Origin: Hanleya hanleyi
Lineage: Eukaryota; Mollusca; Polyplacophora; Lepidopleurida; Hanleyidae
Direction of reading: 5' to 3'
Length of the DNA: 64,000 nt
NCBI GenBank assembly: GCA_036873755.1
Contig: JAVTVY010020465.1
Location: 19,343-83,342, forward strand
Part shown: positions 26,701 through 41,400 of the stretch, one piece after another
Layout: each line of letters begins with the position of its first letter
Numbering within the stretch: position 1 is the first letter of the stretch
Notes under the pieces: generated by a model
Told to the model about the DNA's origin: nothing
Databases searched by the model: none
Seen by the model: the letters and a program-made list of their open reading frames with translations, nothing else
Program-made: the position numbers and the translations under genes

Positions 26701-29700
26701 CTCGACATGTCTCCCCCTGGTGCATATACCCACAAAATATTGGAATCGTAGGTTAAAAACTGTCCACGTACTGTCCGTACACGAGGCAGACAGACGGACG
26801 AACGACTGCAATCACATAATAAAAATTGGTTCTGGTTATTGCTTATACAGCTTACTGACAATCACACATTATATTTTGGTATAATTGCCTTTATTCCATA
26901 ACCTCCAATTACAATCATGAATTTGCAGCTTGATCTCCTGTGAAATCGACTACGTTGCCATTTAGTGTTCAGGGGAGACAACGCAAGTTAGAAACTCATC
27001 TATTGCAGTTCTTCAGTAAAAATTTCTCACAGCCACTTTCTCCAGTTATAGCGAGATGAGCGCTACAGTGCCGTGGCACTATCTTTTGCTACTTCATCGG
27101 GAGTCGCCAATCAGGAATTCCCATTTTGGTGAATCTCATTTTCGTGCAATGTATTATGGGTATTATGTCACATAGCTGTTGCTATGGGAGGCTGAACCAT
27201 GTCTGCCCAGAAATTATTGGGCTGTGTTTTTACTGTTGGACTTTTCATGATGGCACAGTCATGACTGTTAAACTTCAGTTTCAAATCTATGGGATGGGAG
27301 GTTGACAATATTACTGCTAGAGCAAAATGTGACTCTGCTAAGCGACCGACAGTGGAAGATTATGAGAAAGCTCGATCGTGGTAATACAAACCCTCTTGGG
27401 AATATGGTCACCCTTGGCTGCAACAGGATACACACTGGATGTTCTCTTCGGTTTGTGCACAATACGACACTACGAAGAAACCTAATGCCTTCTGGACTGG
27501 AACAGTGAGTTATCGACTCTGAAGTCACCCTAGTCTAGCTCACTCTAGTCTTCCATGTCCAACTTTAATTGCTTTGGTTGACACTAATTCATGAATGATG
27601 TGAGCTCTGTGTACAATGTACATGACATTACCTCCAAAATTGAGATTGGATTGCAGAATATGAACTCTGGCTATTAGTAATATTTGGACTAATTCCAGAA
27701 GATTTTGGTATTCACAAGCATTAAGTTAAGACCAGCTGTGAGCGTATTTTATTTCATTTCATTTGAAAAAATCAATTCACATTTTCCCAGGTGATGCGAG
27801 AATACATTGGGTATTATTTGATATTAAATAAGGTGTTCCAATTTGGTTGGATTTTGTTGTGCTGGAGACAGTTAATTGACCAATGTATTCTTTCATTGTT
27901 TATAGAACAATACAGGTTCAAGGTAGAATGACATTCATGAATCATTATTATATAAATATGTCATTTATTAACCCAAGATGAATATTCTTACTGAATTCAT
28001 CGCCGTTTTTTAGATAATCTCACCGAACATGGCAAAATACATATCCGCCTGTGTACTTTTAGCTTATGTCACTAGCCGACAGCTCAACTGGAACAGACCA
28101 GGCAGAAGTATTTGTCTGGTTCAGACATGAGCAGCATGAGCAGGCAGTGCGCTTGCCAAAATCATCTTCAGTTTATCGAAAAAGTTGGATTCATTTGTTA
28201 TCATACTCTGGTAAAAAATTGCTTCCTTTGCATTTCATCTTTAAAAACTATGTTATCTCTGATTTCTTCTTGAATTGAAAGATTCTGTAAAATTGCAGAA
28301 AAACAATTCGTTTGATGGAGAATATACGGTCCATACTGGCGCTGATAATCTTGATTTACTTGGAGTGATTGACAAGTTCAATGGGACAAGGTGAGTTATG
28401 GCACTTCGCTAATTTCTTGTACAGGATATTTGTAGCATCACCTATTGAATTGAAATTATTGAATAGTTATTAAATGCTGACAGTTATTGGACACAGTCAC
28501 AATTGGATGCAGAAATATGTTTATTCAAAGATTTCTTTAAATTAATGCCAAGAGGTTCAAATATTAATCCCAAGAAGTACAAAGGAATAAACTTGTTCCT
28601 GGACCATGAATTTGAGAAAAAGTTCTGAAATAACCATTTAGTACAATCCAGTGATAAGAACCAAGTTCAGTCCCGAGAGCTACGATTTTAGGAAGGTTTC
28701 TGATTTAAGTGATGCTGAATATCTAAATTCAAATGATTTGTCTAAATCCCAAATATCAGAAATCTTCGAATTTTGTTATGTCCATGCTCCATTTCCAATA
28801 TAATGATTGTGACCAAACTTTGGCTATACTGGTATCTTCTTGGAGAAAAGAAAAAGATGTGTGGAATTGGAGGTCAAGGGTCATATGCTGTGTTTCTTGG
28901 TGGGTGGGGAGATTTCCTGCCATCCCATGTGGGATCACAAATATAAATCTGGTGTGATGGATAAGAATGTCCTGGTGATCAGTGTCCCTTTTCTATTGCA
29001 CCCAAGGCGGACACTTGTCCCCAATGTGTTGAAAAGTGTCCTAGCTGGGTTAGAAGATAGGAGCCAGAAACTCTTAGCCACCTGACATATTAGCCTCCAC
29101 ACCGGCCAAATGTGTGGCTGTATCTTGATCCCTACAGGGGTACGGACATTTCCCCCAGTGGACATTTCCCCCAGCGGACATTTCCCCCATGGACATTTCC
29201 CCCAGTGGGCATTTCCTCCAGTGGGCATTTCCCCCAGTGGACATTTCCCCCACCTTATATTTTCAGGCTATTTTGAGGCTTGAACTAGTTTTCAAATAAT
29301 TTGTCAATGACATCAATTTTTTGTATATTTTTGATGTTGTGAGGGATTAACCTTGTATTATGGTTCTTAATCAGACTTCAAATAAAAATAAAAGAATAAA
29401 AATATAGGTCAAGCAACAGACTGGGTAAAGATAACAATTGATGTTGTGAGGGATTAACCTTGTATTATGGTTCTTAATCAGACTTCAAAGAAAAATAAAA
29501 GAATAAAAATATAGGTGTGAGGATTACAGAGAATGAATAAAAGATTATTATTTAGAAACAATAGGTTAGGTGTGAGGAGTTCTGAACTTGAGCACCTTTC
29601 AAGTTGTGAGGATTATCTCTGCTGAGAGAAGCCATTTGATGAGAACTACAGTGAAAGTTGAGGTAAAAAAAAAATATATAGAACAAAATTATATTGTTTA

Positions 29701-32700
29701 AAAATACATCTTTTATTGTACCACTATGTGATATAATTTTTTCTTAAAATGTTAAAATATATACTATGTATATGAATATTATATGTTATCACTATGTGAT
29801 CCATTATTTTGTTTAAAAATGTGCTATATAATATAACAATTTAGTTTTTGCCAAATTATTTGAAAATTATGTTATATTAGCCTCAAAATAACCTAAAAAT
29901 ATAGGGTGGGGGAAATGTCCACTGGGGGAAATGACCACTGGGGGAAATGTCCATGGGGGAAATGTCCACTGGGGGAAATGCCCTGGATCCGATGCTACAT
30001 ATGGTCTTGCTCACATTAATTTATTTATACTTCTATTTATTATGTGGTCTCTTATTTTCAGCTCCTTAAATTATTGGTCAACTAAATGGGCTAACATGAT
30101 CAATGGTACAGGTAAGCTTATTACATTTTCTTAATTCTTCAGTATTATAACGGACATTGGATTGAAGCATTTGGAATTGCTGGACACATTAATAGTGGAG
30201 AATATGTTACATTGACTGAAGTTATTAGCAGATTCAAAATGGATTCCTCTATCCTTCTGAGGCATTAACCTGCATCCACCCAAGGCATTAACCTGCTTCC
30301 ATCCAAGACATTAACCTTCATCCATCCAATGCATTAACCTCCCTACATCCAAGGCATTATAAACCTCCCTTCATCCAAGGCATTAACCTGTGTCCATCCC
30401 TGGCATTAACCTGTGTCCATCCAAGGCATTAACCTCCCTCCATCCAAGGCATTAACCTCCCTCCATCCAAGGCATTAACGTATGTCCATCCAATTCATTA
30501 ACCTCCCTCCATCCAAGGCATTAACTTATGTCCATTCCATGCATTAACCTACATCCATCCAACTGTCCAAGGCATTAACCTCCTTCATCCAATACATCAT
30601 ATGACTCAAATCAGCATGCTTGAATTTTTTTCTGACTGGTACATGTACAGTACTGTTGTCTTCATTCGTTTATTTCCAGTATGCTAGAAACTGATCTGTT
30701 ATTATTGTACCAGTAACTGAAATGAATATAGTTTATTATTATAATTTTCCATACAGATGGAACTATTGCCCCACCTTTTATGAAGAAATCCGCAGTATTA
30801 TACATGTTTTCCACTGATATTTGCAGGTAAGATTTCCACAGGTGGCTTACTGCATTGCATATTTTAAAGGGAGAATCCAGGATGTGCACCCTCTCTCCTT
30901 TCTCTATCATAGTCCCCCACTCAAGTGTCTGAGCAGAGGCAGCACCTCTATGAACCAGTTTTCTAATTACATACTGTCTATCTCACATTCCGAGGAAACA
31001 GGATTTTCAGCAATAAATCTGAATCATTTCTTCTCAGAGCAGTGGACTTTAGCACATCATCTGCACTGGATTTGAGCATTTTTATCCTGAAATTTCATGA
31101 AAATCCAACCAAACTGTGGGTCAAATTCTCCAAAATGAATTTTGCCCTGACAATTTTGCATGCTAAATTATGACGTCATAGAGGTCAGTTCCAATGTAAC
31201 AACATTGCAACTCAATATCATTGTGCTTTGAAAATAACATGCAAGGTGTTGGAGATTTTTTTGGATTCTGAATAGATTTCCTTGAACTTTCTGAATAAAC
31301 ATGCACAAATGACATAGAAATACTGTGTGGAATTTCACTGCTCTGAGAAAAGATGGTTCCAAAATATTGCCGAAAACCCCATTCCTCAAAATGTGAGATG
31401 GACAGTAGTATCTGCAATCATGCTTACATGGGTGAACTTACCTGATGTACTCATATCCAGAGTTATTGGATGAATAACAGAGACATCTGTATATATATAT
31501 AATATAATCTTTCAATACGCCATTTTGGGTATGCACATACTTAAAGCGATGGAGAATCCACGTATTGTATGAACATTCTGATGACATTGATGTTAATTTT
31601 TCCTTGATCTACATGTAGGTCTGTATATGGTATGTACAGTGGGGATACCTCCAGCCCTCAAGGGATACCATTGTACAGATATAGTGCCAAACAGAGTCAG
31701 CTAGCCAATTACCACATCAACCCAGACAACATTGGCTTCTGTACTCCCCAAACCAACTGTCTGGCCACCGGTCTTCTCAACATTACACAGTGCCAGATGC
31801 GTAAGTGTTACAGTCTTTTAGACCCCATCAAAATATTGTTTGATTCACATCACCCTGGGTTTCAGGTTTGTTCCACCTGTTATTATGAATAAGGGGACTG
31901 TTACCACAGCATCGTGTCCTGCATTCGGACAAAATGTTGAACATCTCCGGTAAAGTTTTGGTCTTTCAGCTTCCCCCTTCCAAACTTGAGATTTAAATCC
32001 AGGAGACACCATGGAGTATATATACTTTTGTCTCTGAACACATGGGATCTCATTGAGATGACATCTTATATTCTTAAATCATAATGTACCCATGAAGCAG
32101 CCAATCCACACCTCTCACTTCCTGGTAGATACTTCATGTAGGAAGATATTGTAGCTGAAAAGGCACAAGTCTAGGCATATTGTTGTCCCCAGACTTGGCT
32201 ATTGTATGCATTGTCTCGTGATCCTTACATGGAGTATGAACCCACTTCCCCCAGAAATGTCCTGGTTTATGAAACATTTTGCTTGGAATCACTCTCATTA
32301 ACAATATGAGACTGTATATATTATGGAAAATTGCACCATAACACTCCTAGTCATGTGCAGACCTGCTTGAAACCATCCTTCATACTCAAGTGTTGACACT
32401 CCTAGGTGGACTTACAAGGGATCAATATCTCTTGTTTTATCAATATCTAGTGTAAAACATTTTAATTTTTTTAATCCAATATTGTATCCCGAAGGACTGG
32501 TGGGGGAGCCATAGTATTGGGGTCCATCCGTGTGACTTAGTTTGTGGACAATAGTTTCTGAAAAACTGAATGGATTCTTTTCCAATTTGGTATGTGGGTA
32601 CCTCGCCTGAAGATCTTGCTTGGAATTGTTTTTCATGCCGATCCTTGTGCACACCAGGTCATGCTAAGAATAGGTCTCAGCTCCTCAGAGAGCTTGTCGT

Positions 32701-35441
32701 GGACCCCGGTTGTGAAAAGGAATAGGACCCCACCCGTGGGGTCTCGGGTGTTAAAAGGAATAGGACTCCAGCCGTGTGGTTTCCCGGTGTGAAAAAGAAA
32801 AGAAACAATGTTGTGATATGACTGAAATAGTGTTGAAAGCGACGTTAAATCGTGCTCACTCCTTCATGCCGATCCATAATAGGTGGAACCACCTGGGGGC
32901 CAAGTTTTAATGTTTCTGGACAATAACTTTTGAAAATCTGAATGGATTCTTCCTAAATCTGATATGTGGGTACCTTTCCTTAAGATCTCACTTTGGATTG
33001 TTTTTCAAGCTGATCTGGCCCCGTGGGGCTTACGGGGATTGACCTGCGATGTTGTTGTGCACATAGGCCTCAGGTCCTCGGAGAGCTTGTCGTAAGAGGC
33101 GATTAACTGAGGCATCCGTGGGGTTCTCGGGTGTGAAAAGGAATAGGACCCCACCCGTGTGGTTCCCGGGTGTGAAAAGAATAGGACTCAATGTCGTGAT
33201 ATGACTGAAATATAGTTGAAAGCGCCGTTAAACCCTATTCACTCACTCACTCAAGCTGATCTTAAAATTCTTTTTTCTTGACATTAACTTTTGAAAACCC
33301 AAACGGATTCTTTCCAAATTTGGTATGTGGGTAACATGTCTCAAGATCTTGCACAGGGTTGTTTTTCACGCCGATCCGCCTTTTGGTGGTGCCACCAGGG
33401 GGACCAATTTAAGATTTTGTTTCCAGACAATAACTATTTAAAACCTGAAAGAATTCTTTCTAATTTTGCCATGTCAATACCTTGCCTTCAGATATCGCTT
33501 GGGATTGTTTTTCATACCAATTGGACTATAGGTAGCGTCACCTGGGGGCCGAGTTAAAATTTTGTGACCAGATGATAACTTCTGAAAACCTGAATGGGTT
33601 CTTTGTAAACCTGATATGTAAGTCCCTCGCCTCAAGATCTCACTTAGGATTTTCATGCCGATCCTCCTGTAGGTTATGCACCAAGCCAAATTTTCCTTTC
33701 AGGACAAATTTGGTAATTGTGGGTACCTTGCCACAGGTTCTCGCTTGGGAATGCTTTCCATGCCGGGTATGGTACTGAAGTTATACTTCCATTGAAGCCA
33801 AATCGGGGGACTTCAACCGCTCAGGTTTTCATCTTTTAGGGCACAGACAGTTGATCCTAGGCTTTGGTTAACTTATATAGTGTACAATGTAGCTATATCT
33901 TATTATTGTGTGACCATGGCTCCAGTGTTGGATATTTCTTGTTACTATGAAATTATAGGGGAAACAGGTAAGAGCCTGTTGAGATATTACCAGCTTCCAT
34001 AGAAAGAGAGTTGAACAAAATGGAAGAATTCATATTAACATTAATACCACAAACTCAGAGCTTCTCCTCGTAAATGCAATTTAATGAACAAGCTTTTGAC
34101 CCCCCCCCCCCCCTTGGCCTTTATCAAGTGTCATAAAATAGTTTGAAAATTATAATATACAAATGTCACTTGTTAAAGGCTCTGGCAAGAGGGAGTGAGT
34201 GAGTAGGATTTAACAACGTTCTCAACATTTTTCCAGTCATATCTCGACAGTGCCAGAACATGTGCCAGAACACGAGAGTGCCCACAGTTCCTACTATCCT
34301 GGACACTGATCAGCCCAGCCAGTACATCACCCAGTCACCCATCCAAGTACTGGCCGTGCTCAACGTAGAAAGCTTGTGCATTTACTTGCGTTTACGTGGA
34401 AAAGCTCAGAGTTTGTAGTATTATTGAAGATCTCACATATGAATCTAAAGTAATAAATCATATTATTTAACTTCATCATTGATCATTATCCTCACCTGTA
34501 TATATTGTATTATATGTTATACAGAGGACAGTGTCCATGTCCCAGTCATCGTATCTTTCCCCCATTTCTACATGGCTGACCCACATTATATCAAGGCTGT
34601 TGGTGGAATGAATCCAAACCCAGATTGGCACCGGACTGATGTTGACCTAGAACCAGTAAGTTTAGCAGTCAGGGGTCTAGACTTGCTGAGCATACTTTGA
34701 ATACATTCTAATTGATGATGAAATATTGATTTTTGTCAATATTATGTGACATATTTCCTTGTCAATTCCTCAAGGTATAGATGACAACCTTGTGTAAGTG
34801 ACCAGTCCCCCACATTTGACTCCCGGTTCCAAGCACTTTATGAGCTTGCTTAATAATACATTTGAATATGTGCACGTCTTACTTATCTGATAAAATGTCG
34901 ATTATTTTCGTGCTTTACCATGAGTTGGATTTTCATCATCAACTCTTGTGTACATCTGATATAACCAGCTAGCCTCATGGTTTTAACCAGAGGTCCTGAA
35001 ACTTTGCAGGCTTGCTAAACATCATTGTACAACTGTGGAAAACATCCGTTACCCCTGGATTCGTTGTCCTTACCCCTTGGGCACTGAGCCTCACCTTCTA
35101 TGACCTATAATATGCCTCGCCTCACCCACAATAACTCTGAAATCTTATCTCACTGTACACTTCCGGACACATCCATTACCCTGAAAAGGGGTTTATCTCC
35201 TAAACTATGCCCCATCCCACCCCATAACATTATATATTATAAAAGCTTGCATCATTTTACACTTATGAGACACATCCATCATCCCTTGGGATTGTCCGCA
35301 ACCTCAGGGCACTGAGCCTCACCCTCTATCTCCTGAACTAAATCTAGCCCAGGGCATGAAATGTTTTATTTTTTCCACCTGTCTCATGTGACAGGTAATT
35401 TTTTTTTCCACCTGTCTCCTCTATTTTCTACCTGTACACAA

Positions 35442-35472
<31 letters not shown>

Positions 35473-38400
35473 GCGAATAGTGATGAAATTATTCTATATG
35501 TTCACGTCTTGTACTAAACTTGTATTTGACTTGCTGTAACTGTTTCTAAATAAAATATTAACACAAAGAGAAGTTGTCTTGTTGTAAATGATCTTTATAA
35601 TTCACTTCATTATCATCTACTTTATAGATGTAACGTACATAAATTGAATCATGATTCAATTGAATTACATATGATAATATCCATTACAACAGACTGTCAC
35701 TATCACTGTCACTTGTGATGGCTGTGACAGAATCAGATTCAGGATCTGATTGGCTGTGATCTGAATCATCCCGAGACACAATGACATTGGCCTTTTTTCG
35801 CCTAGGGCCATAGCCCTCAACACATCTACGACACTTTTTGCTGTCTGACCACCACAGGTTAATGGCTGGCATTGGGTCATAGCTAGTGACAGAATCATTG
35901 CTCATTGCTAAGAGCATCAAGTCATTAAGTGTTTCTTTTTTAAGTGATGCCCTCCAGTCCGACTTGACACGTTTCATTAAGCTGAAACATCTTTCTACAG
36001 TAGCTGTTGAGAACATGAGAACCAGCAATATCTTAACCAGACACAAAATATTTCTCATTTCTGGAGAATCGGCTTTTTTTCTTAGAATTTTTGCCCAGAA
36101 TTTTCTTACACTGCGCCCTTCTTTTTTTGTTGTTTTTAAGACTTCCCTGACATGATTCCATAGACCAGTTCTCTCATCCTCAATTCTGTCTACATCATAC
36201 CCGTTTGATTCGAGTAAGGGCTTGAAATGAGAAACCAGGCCGCCTACTTCTGTTTTCCCATACAGGGAAAGATCATCATCATCTGAATCTGGTAACCGAC
36301 TCACATCAAATACTGAGAACATACTAATCTGGGGACAATCACCAATGTTCCCATCCCCTAAATTGCCCAATCTATCAGCTAGTGAATCCTTCAAGCTACG
36401 GACCAAATTCTGTCCTTGTGTAAGTACAGGATTTCCAGTTTGACCCCTGATACCTACTCGTTTTTGTGACAGCGGTATGTCACGGAAACGCCCATTAGCT
36501 AGATTATGGCTATTCGAGAATTTGTTTATCTCTGTAACACAGTCAAATGTACCCAGTTTGTCCTTGGTTCGTTTCACAGTACTTGTGAGTGTATCTATGC
36601 TTACATCCTCTGCTTGAAGCAAACAACTCAAGGTAGCAAAGATTGCTACGAGAGGTTTAAGAATTGCTAACATGAATAAGACAATATTTTTGTCTGTCAA
36701 TTTGTCTCTTAAACCAAGAGCTTTTGCCCGAGTTTCGGTTTTTTGTGTTGCGTCAGAATTGCATGCATTGAGGTGAGTAACTGTAGCGGCATAATTCTTG
36801 TCTACTGCCTTGTATGCTCGCTCCCGGTGTGCGAGCCACCTTGTGCCTTTTGCTTTGGGGTGCACAAGCACAGCGGTGTCCATGAGCTTCCCACAATCCA
36901 CCAAATTCCGCCACTGTAGACTGCTGTTGTGGTAAAAATAATAAAGACCATCTAAAAGTTCGTGGACCTCCCCCTCCAGATTACAGTTTTTTACCGCATC
37001 CTTGAATGCCAATTCAAGTCGGTGATTAGCACAGTGAAATGGCAAAACCCATGGAATTTCTTCTCGGACATTTCGGCACATAGCCTTCATGACTGCTGGT
37101 CCGTCAGTTGCAAGTTCAACGCATTTCCCTTTCACGTCTATTCCAAGATCATCAAACACTTTAAAGAGAAGTTGTGAAAGTTCATCTGCTGTCGCCCTAC
37201 CATCTACACTACAAATTTTAATGAAGTCGATCTGTGATTCATAATTGTCATCAACATATGACACGAAAAAGCACTCTTCCTCGAGGTTTGCGGAATCTGT
37301 TGCTCCGTCTAGGGCTACCCCAATGAACTCGGATTTCTTAATGACATCCACTTTCTGTTTTCGTTCAGCTTCTGCTATGTAATTTATAAAAGTTCTGGCT
37401 TGTTTATCACTGTTGTAGTGTGTACCACCGGTGTCCGCGTAGTTTGTTCTCTGAAGTTCATTAAGCCTCACAAAGTCCTTGAGCGGTTTCTCGTGTTTTG
37501 CAACAAAAAATGCTGTCCGAAAAAGCTTCTTCATTTCTTCTATATCAGCTTTCTCTATGTTCATAACAGCTCTGATTATTGGCTGCTGTGTGACAGGCTT
37601 AAGAGAGTTCAGGTGAGCTGTGTAACTGAACTTGTGATCGGCGCTGGTTTCATGAGCCCTCACATTTTCCACACGAAGTGACTCGCACCCTATAACAAAT
37701 CTGTTCGTTTTACTGGCCTGTTTGTAGGTTTTACAATATGTGCAAAACATTTGCCTTGTTGTTTCGTCGAATGTCAGCCATTCATGCTCAAGTTTCCATT
37801 TAGTGTTAAATTTGAACACTCGTTTCCTTTTTGCCGGAGTCGGAGCCGGCTCGTCTGTTGTACTTGAAATGCCCTCGCCAGCTTGCGATGCAGTCTCGTC
37901 TTCTTGACTGGGCTGTAAAGCATCACCCGCGTTTGCACGAGTTAGAAAACGCTCCATTTTGATCTATTGGCCGATCTACCGCGGATACTGCATTCAAAAC
38001 CAAAGACAATGGCGGCCGTCTGACAGACGGTAGTAACCTGGCAACGGTATGACCGCATTACTCGCGCATGCGTGTTTCATGCAAGTTGCTGTGGGCAGAT
38101 ACGATTGCACACTGAATTGTGTACGCCCGAGCCTTTTGAGCATGCGCAGTTGCGAAAACTGTTCAGAATCGGGGACACCCGTGCACGTTCAATCAAATTG
38201 GCCCTTTTCGTGGCGGACATTGACAAACGCAAGCTCTACCAGGCATCCATTACGTTCTGCTTCGCGCCTCTCCATGTAGCGCTGTAAGGGTCTCACGGAC
38301 TGTGCCGGAGTTGACCCGAGGTCATCTGTTGCCACAGTGAACGAACATGGCGACCGTCTAACTGGGCGAATTGATATCAGTCGCTACTCACCGATATATA

Positions 38401-41400
38401 TTTCCGCAACATATAGTTCTAGGGTAATTTGTCAAAAAGCTGCCTTCAAACTGTGTGAAACTGGCGTTTTGAAAAACATTGAATAATTGTTTAGTGTATT
38501 TCGAGATAAATATGCATTTTGCGATCAGTAAAACAGTCAGGTAGTACAGTTCTTGGTTTTTACAAGAATCCTGTAAAAAATGGCGAGACCCCTACAGGGG
38601 TAAATGCAGCGTAGCGCAAAGCACCCTGGGAGAGGATGTGACAAACGATGGCGAAAATTCGCGGAAAATATTTCTGTTTTATTGACCGAATCTCTACCTG
38701 TCGCATGCGACAGTCATTTATTTTTTTTACCTGTCGCACATAAATACTACCTGTCATCGACAGGTGGACACCCGAACATTTCGCGCCCTGTAGCCTAATC
38801 CAATAACCTTGTATATTCTGAAAGCTTACATCATGGAACACTTTAGGGACACATGTATTACCCCTGGGATTGACCCCACCCTCCATCTCCTAAACTATGT
38901 CTCACCCCATCCAATAACTTCTTGTATTCTGAAAGCTTACATCATGGAACACTTTAGAGACACATGCATTACCCCAGGGATTGACCCCACCCTCTGTCTC
39001 CTAAACTATGTCTCACCCCATCCAATAATCTTGTATATTCTGAAAGCTTACATTATGTAACAATTTAGGGACACATGCATTAACCCTGGGATTGACCCCA
39101 TCCTCTATTTGCTAAAAGTTAACTCACCCAACCCCAGATCCTTATATATTCTTAAATCTTACATCATTGTACACTTATGGGACACATCTAGTACTTTTCA
39201 TTGTACATGTTGAACTGATAAAAACTCCAACCTTTGGGCATTTCTTCAAACAAATCTATTGACTTGGTTTTAATTGATATGAATGTAAACAAGTAGTTTA
39301 CTTAATGTCCACTTCAGTATTTTTTCTTAAACAAAATGATAAAATTTTAATTATCCTGTTAACCTATTTTTTTTCCAGTATACTGGTGCAGTTTTACAGG
39401 CCTTTAAGAGATTACAAATCAACATGTATATAATGCCTATGGAGCACATAGAGTGAGTATTGTGAGCATACACAGGCAACCCTGGGACTGTTTGTACTGT
39501 ACCAGGTTAGGGCAATCCCAATCTCTAAAATGGAGATGAAGAAGGTCATTTTTGCGCAATAAATCACTTTACATAATGAACTCCACAAAATCCTCTTGAG
39601 GCGCACACAGATATATATCCCCATAAAATGGTAGTAAAAAATAAATAAATTGTCATCTGTCTAATTTGTATAATAATAGGCCAAGTATTTGTCATGTTAC
39701 TGAAACAATATTCACTGGTTCTTCAAATGCCAAATTAATTTTAGTCCATGGAACAATAGATATACTAATGCGTCTGAAGTTTTGAAGCATTGGCTAAGAA
39801 AGAACAAAAAGTTATTGAGCTAAAAATTCATTTTAGAGTGTGGGATCTCCCTGTGTAAAGTTACTGTGCATTTCTCGTCAGCAAGGCTCCTATGAAGTCG
39901 GAACATACATGTATGTACAGCACTGAGCTATATTGCACAGTACCGATAAGTTACTGATAGGTATCAAGCAGTTACTGTACATCAGTTCCATGCAGTCAGC
40001 AAGTACATGTCTCTCCCCAGCACTTGAGCACTACTGTTCAGAACCTATAAATTAGGCCAACTGCAGTTTCAGGATGGTAATTGTTCATTCTTGACTGTAC
40101 CAAACTACTCAAATAATGAGTTTACAGTACTGACCTGAAGTTTTCCATCCAGTATCACTCAGTTACTGTACAGAACCATCCAGTATTAGGACCTTTCTTA
40201 ACTCAGAAACTCTGGCCTATCACAGCTCAGATCGCACGCAGGTTAAAATGTGGCGATAAAAGTTCACCTTCTGAAAAGTGCCTTTTTGCAATCTTTCGCT
40301 GACGAAAATAACATAACGGGAGAGAAAAAATATGCCAATTTGATACAGTTTGACCGACCTGAGCTTCTTTGACCATGTACCATCTCTCATGACTGTTTTG
40401 ATGCTGACAAAATGTGATCAAATGTGTGGGAAAAACATTGACTGATTTTCCCGTTTTGGCGCCTTTCTGACATATTGTAAGAATATGACCTACTCTATTT
40501 TTATCTCGTGACCTTTCTGATCATATGAATAAACACATGTCACTATTGGTTTATAACCTGATCATATGAACAAAAATGTCATCCACATTCTGCGCATGTC
40601 CCTGTCAACTGTGGAGAAAGAAACACAACGGTTTTGTTGACAAAATCTGTGTTCGAAGGCAGATTCCATCTAATTAAAGGAGTCATTAGGTGGTTGTCAT
40701 AGTGCTGGAGATGCATATTATTTATTTGATAACATGCTTTTCATGCCTCTGTCTCAATTCCCCACACTGTGTGTAGTTAAAGATCTCGAGCGACTGACTT
40801 CTTATTAGTTCTTTCCATTTCGGGCCCTATCAGCGATTCGAGCTAAGGAGTCCGATTCAGCAACAACAACCAAAAAAATAAACTCCTTTGTCGGTGTTTT
40901 CAGGCTAGACCTTTCTAAACAGTATTGGTAGGGTGAGAACGGCTCAGTACTGAAGGTCAAAGTTTCTCTGTGTGGACCTCTCCTACTTCTGAAATATGAA
41001 GAATCAGAAGAAAGAAATTATCAGCAGAACAAGAAAACACTGCATTGAAATATAATTTAAGTTTAAAGAAAAATGGCCTTAAATTATTACTGTTCATGAT
41101 GAATAAATCAACCATTTCTATCTTTTTGGTCTATAGTTGACTCAACTGCAGAAAAACACTTTATTTCACTTCATGGAACAGGGTTGGTCTCCACTGAAAA
41201 TTGTATTTCATCTTTTTATTTCTCAGACAATTGAAGAATGTAAGAACTATGGTATTACCAGTGTTCTGGATTAATGAGGTGAGCACATTATCACAATTAG
41301 GATCGTTCGATAAATATTCATGAACAGATTACAGTACTTGGTCAGACAACATTGTACACTATCTCACCGAGAGTTATCTTTGCACCAACACCGAATGATG

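Larger units (their letters stand above)
32570..33785 (+). repeat. Satellite array, ~150-170-bp unit, carrying two SINEs
   Basis: Units share 'ccaatttggtatgtgggta', 'cctcgcctgaagatct' and 'tttttcatgccgatcc'. Recognisable units start near 32580, 32950, 33310, 33460, 33605 and 33705. The first two are each split by a SINE-like insertion. Confidence 0.8.

Noticed and set aside
34186..34375. Functional 5S rRNA gene
   Set aside because: Only part of the 5S sequence is present and it runs into a SINE body and tail.
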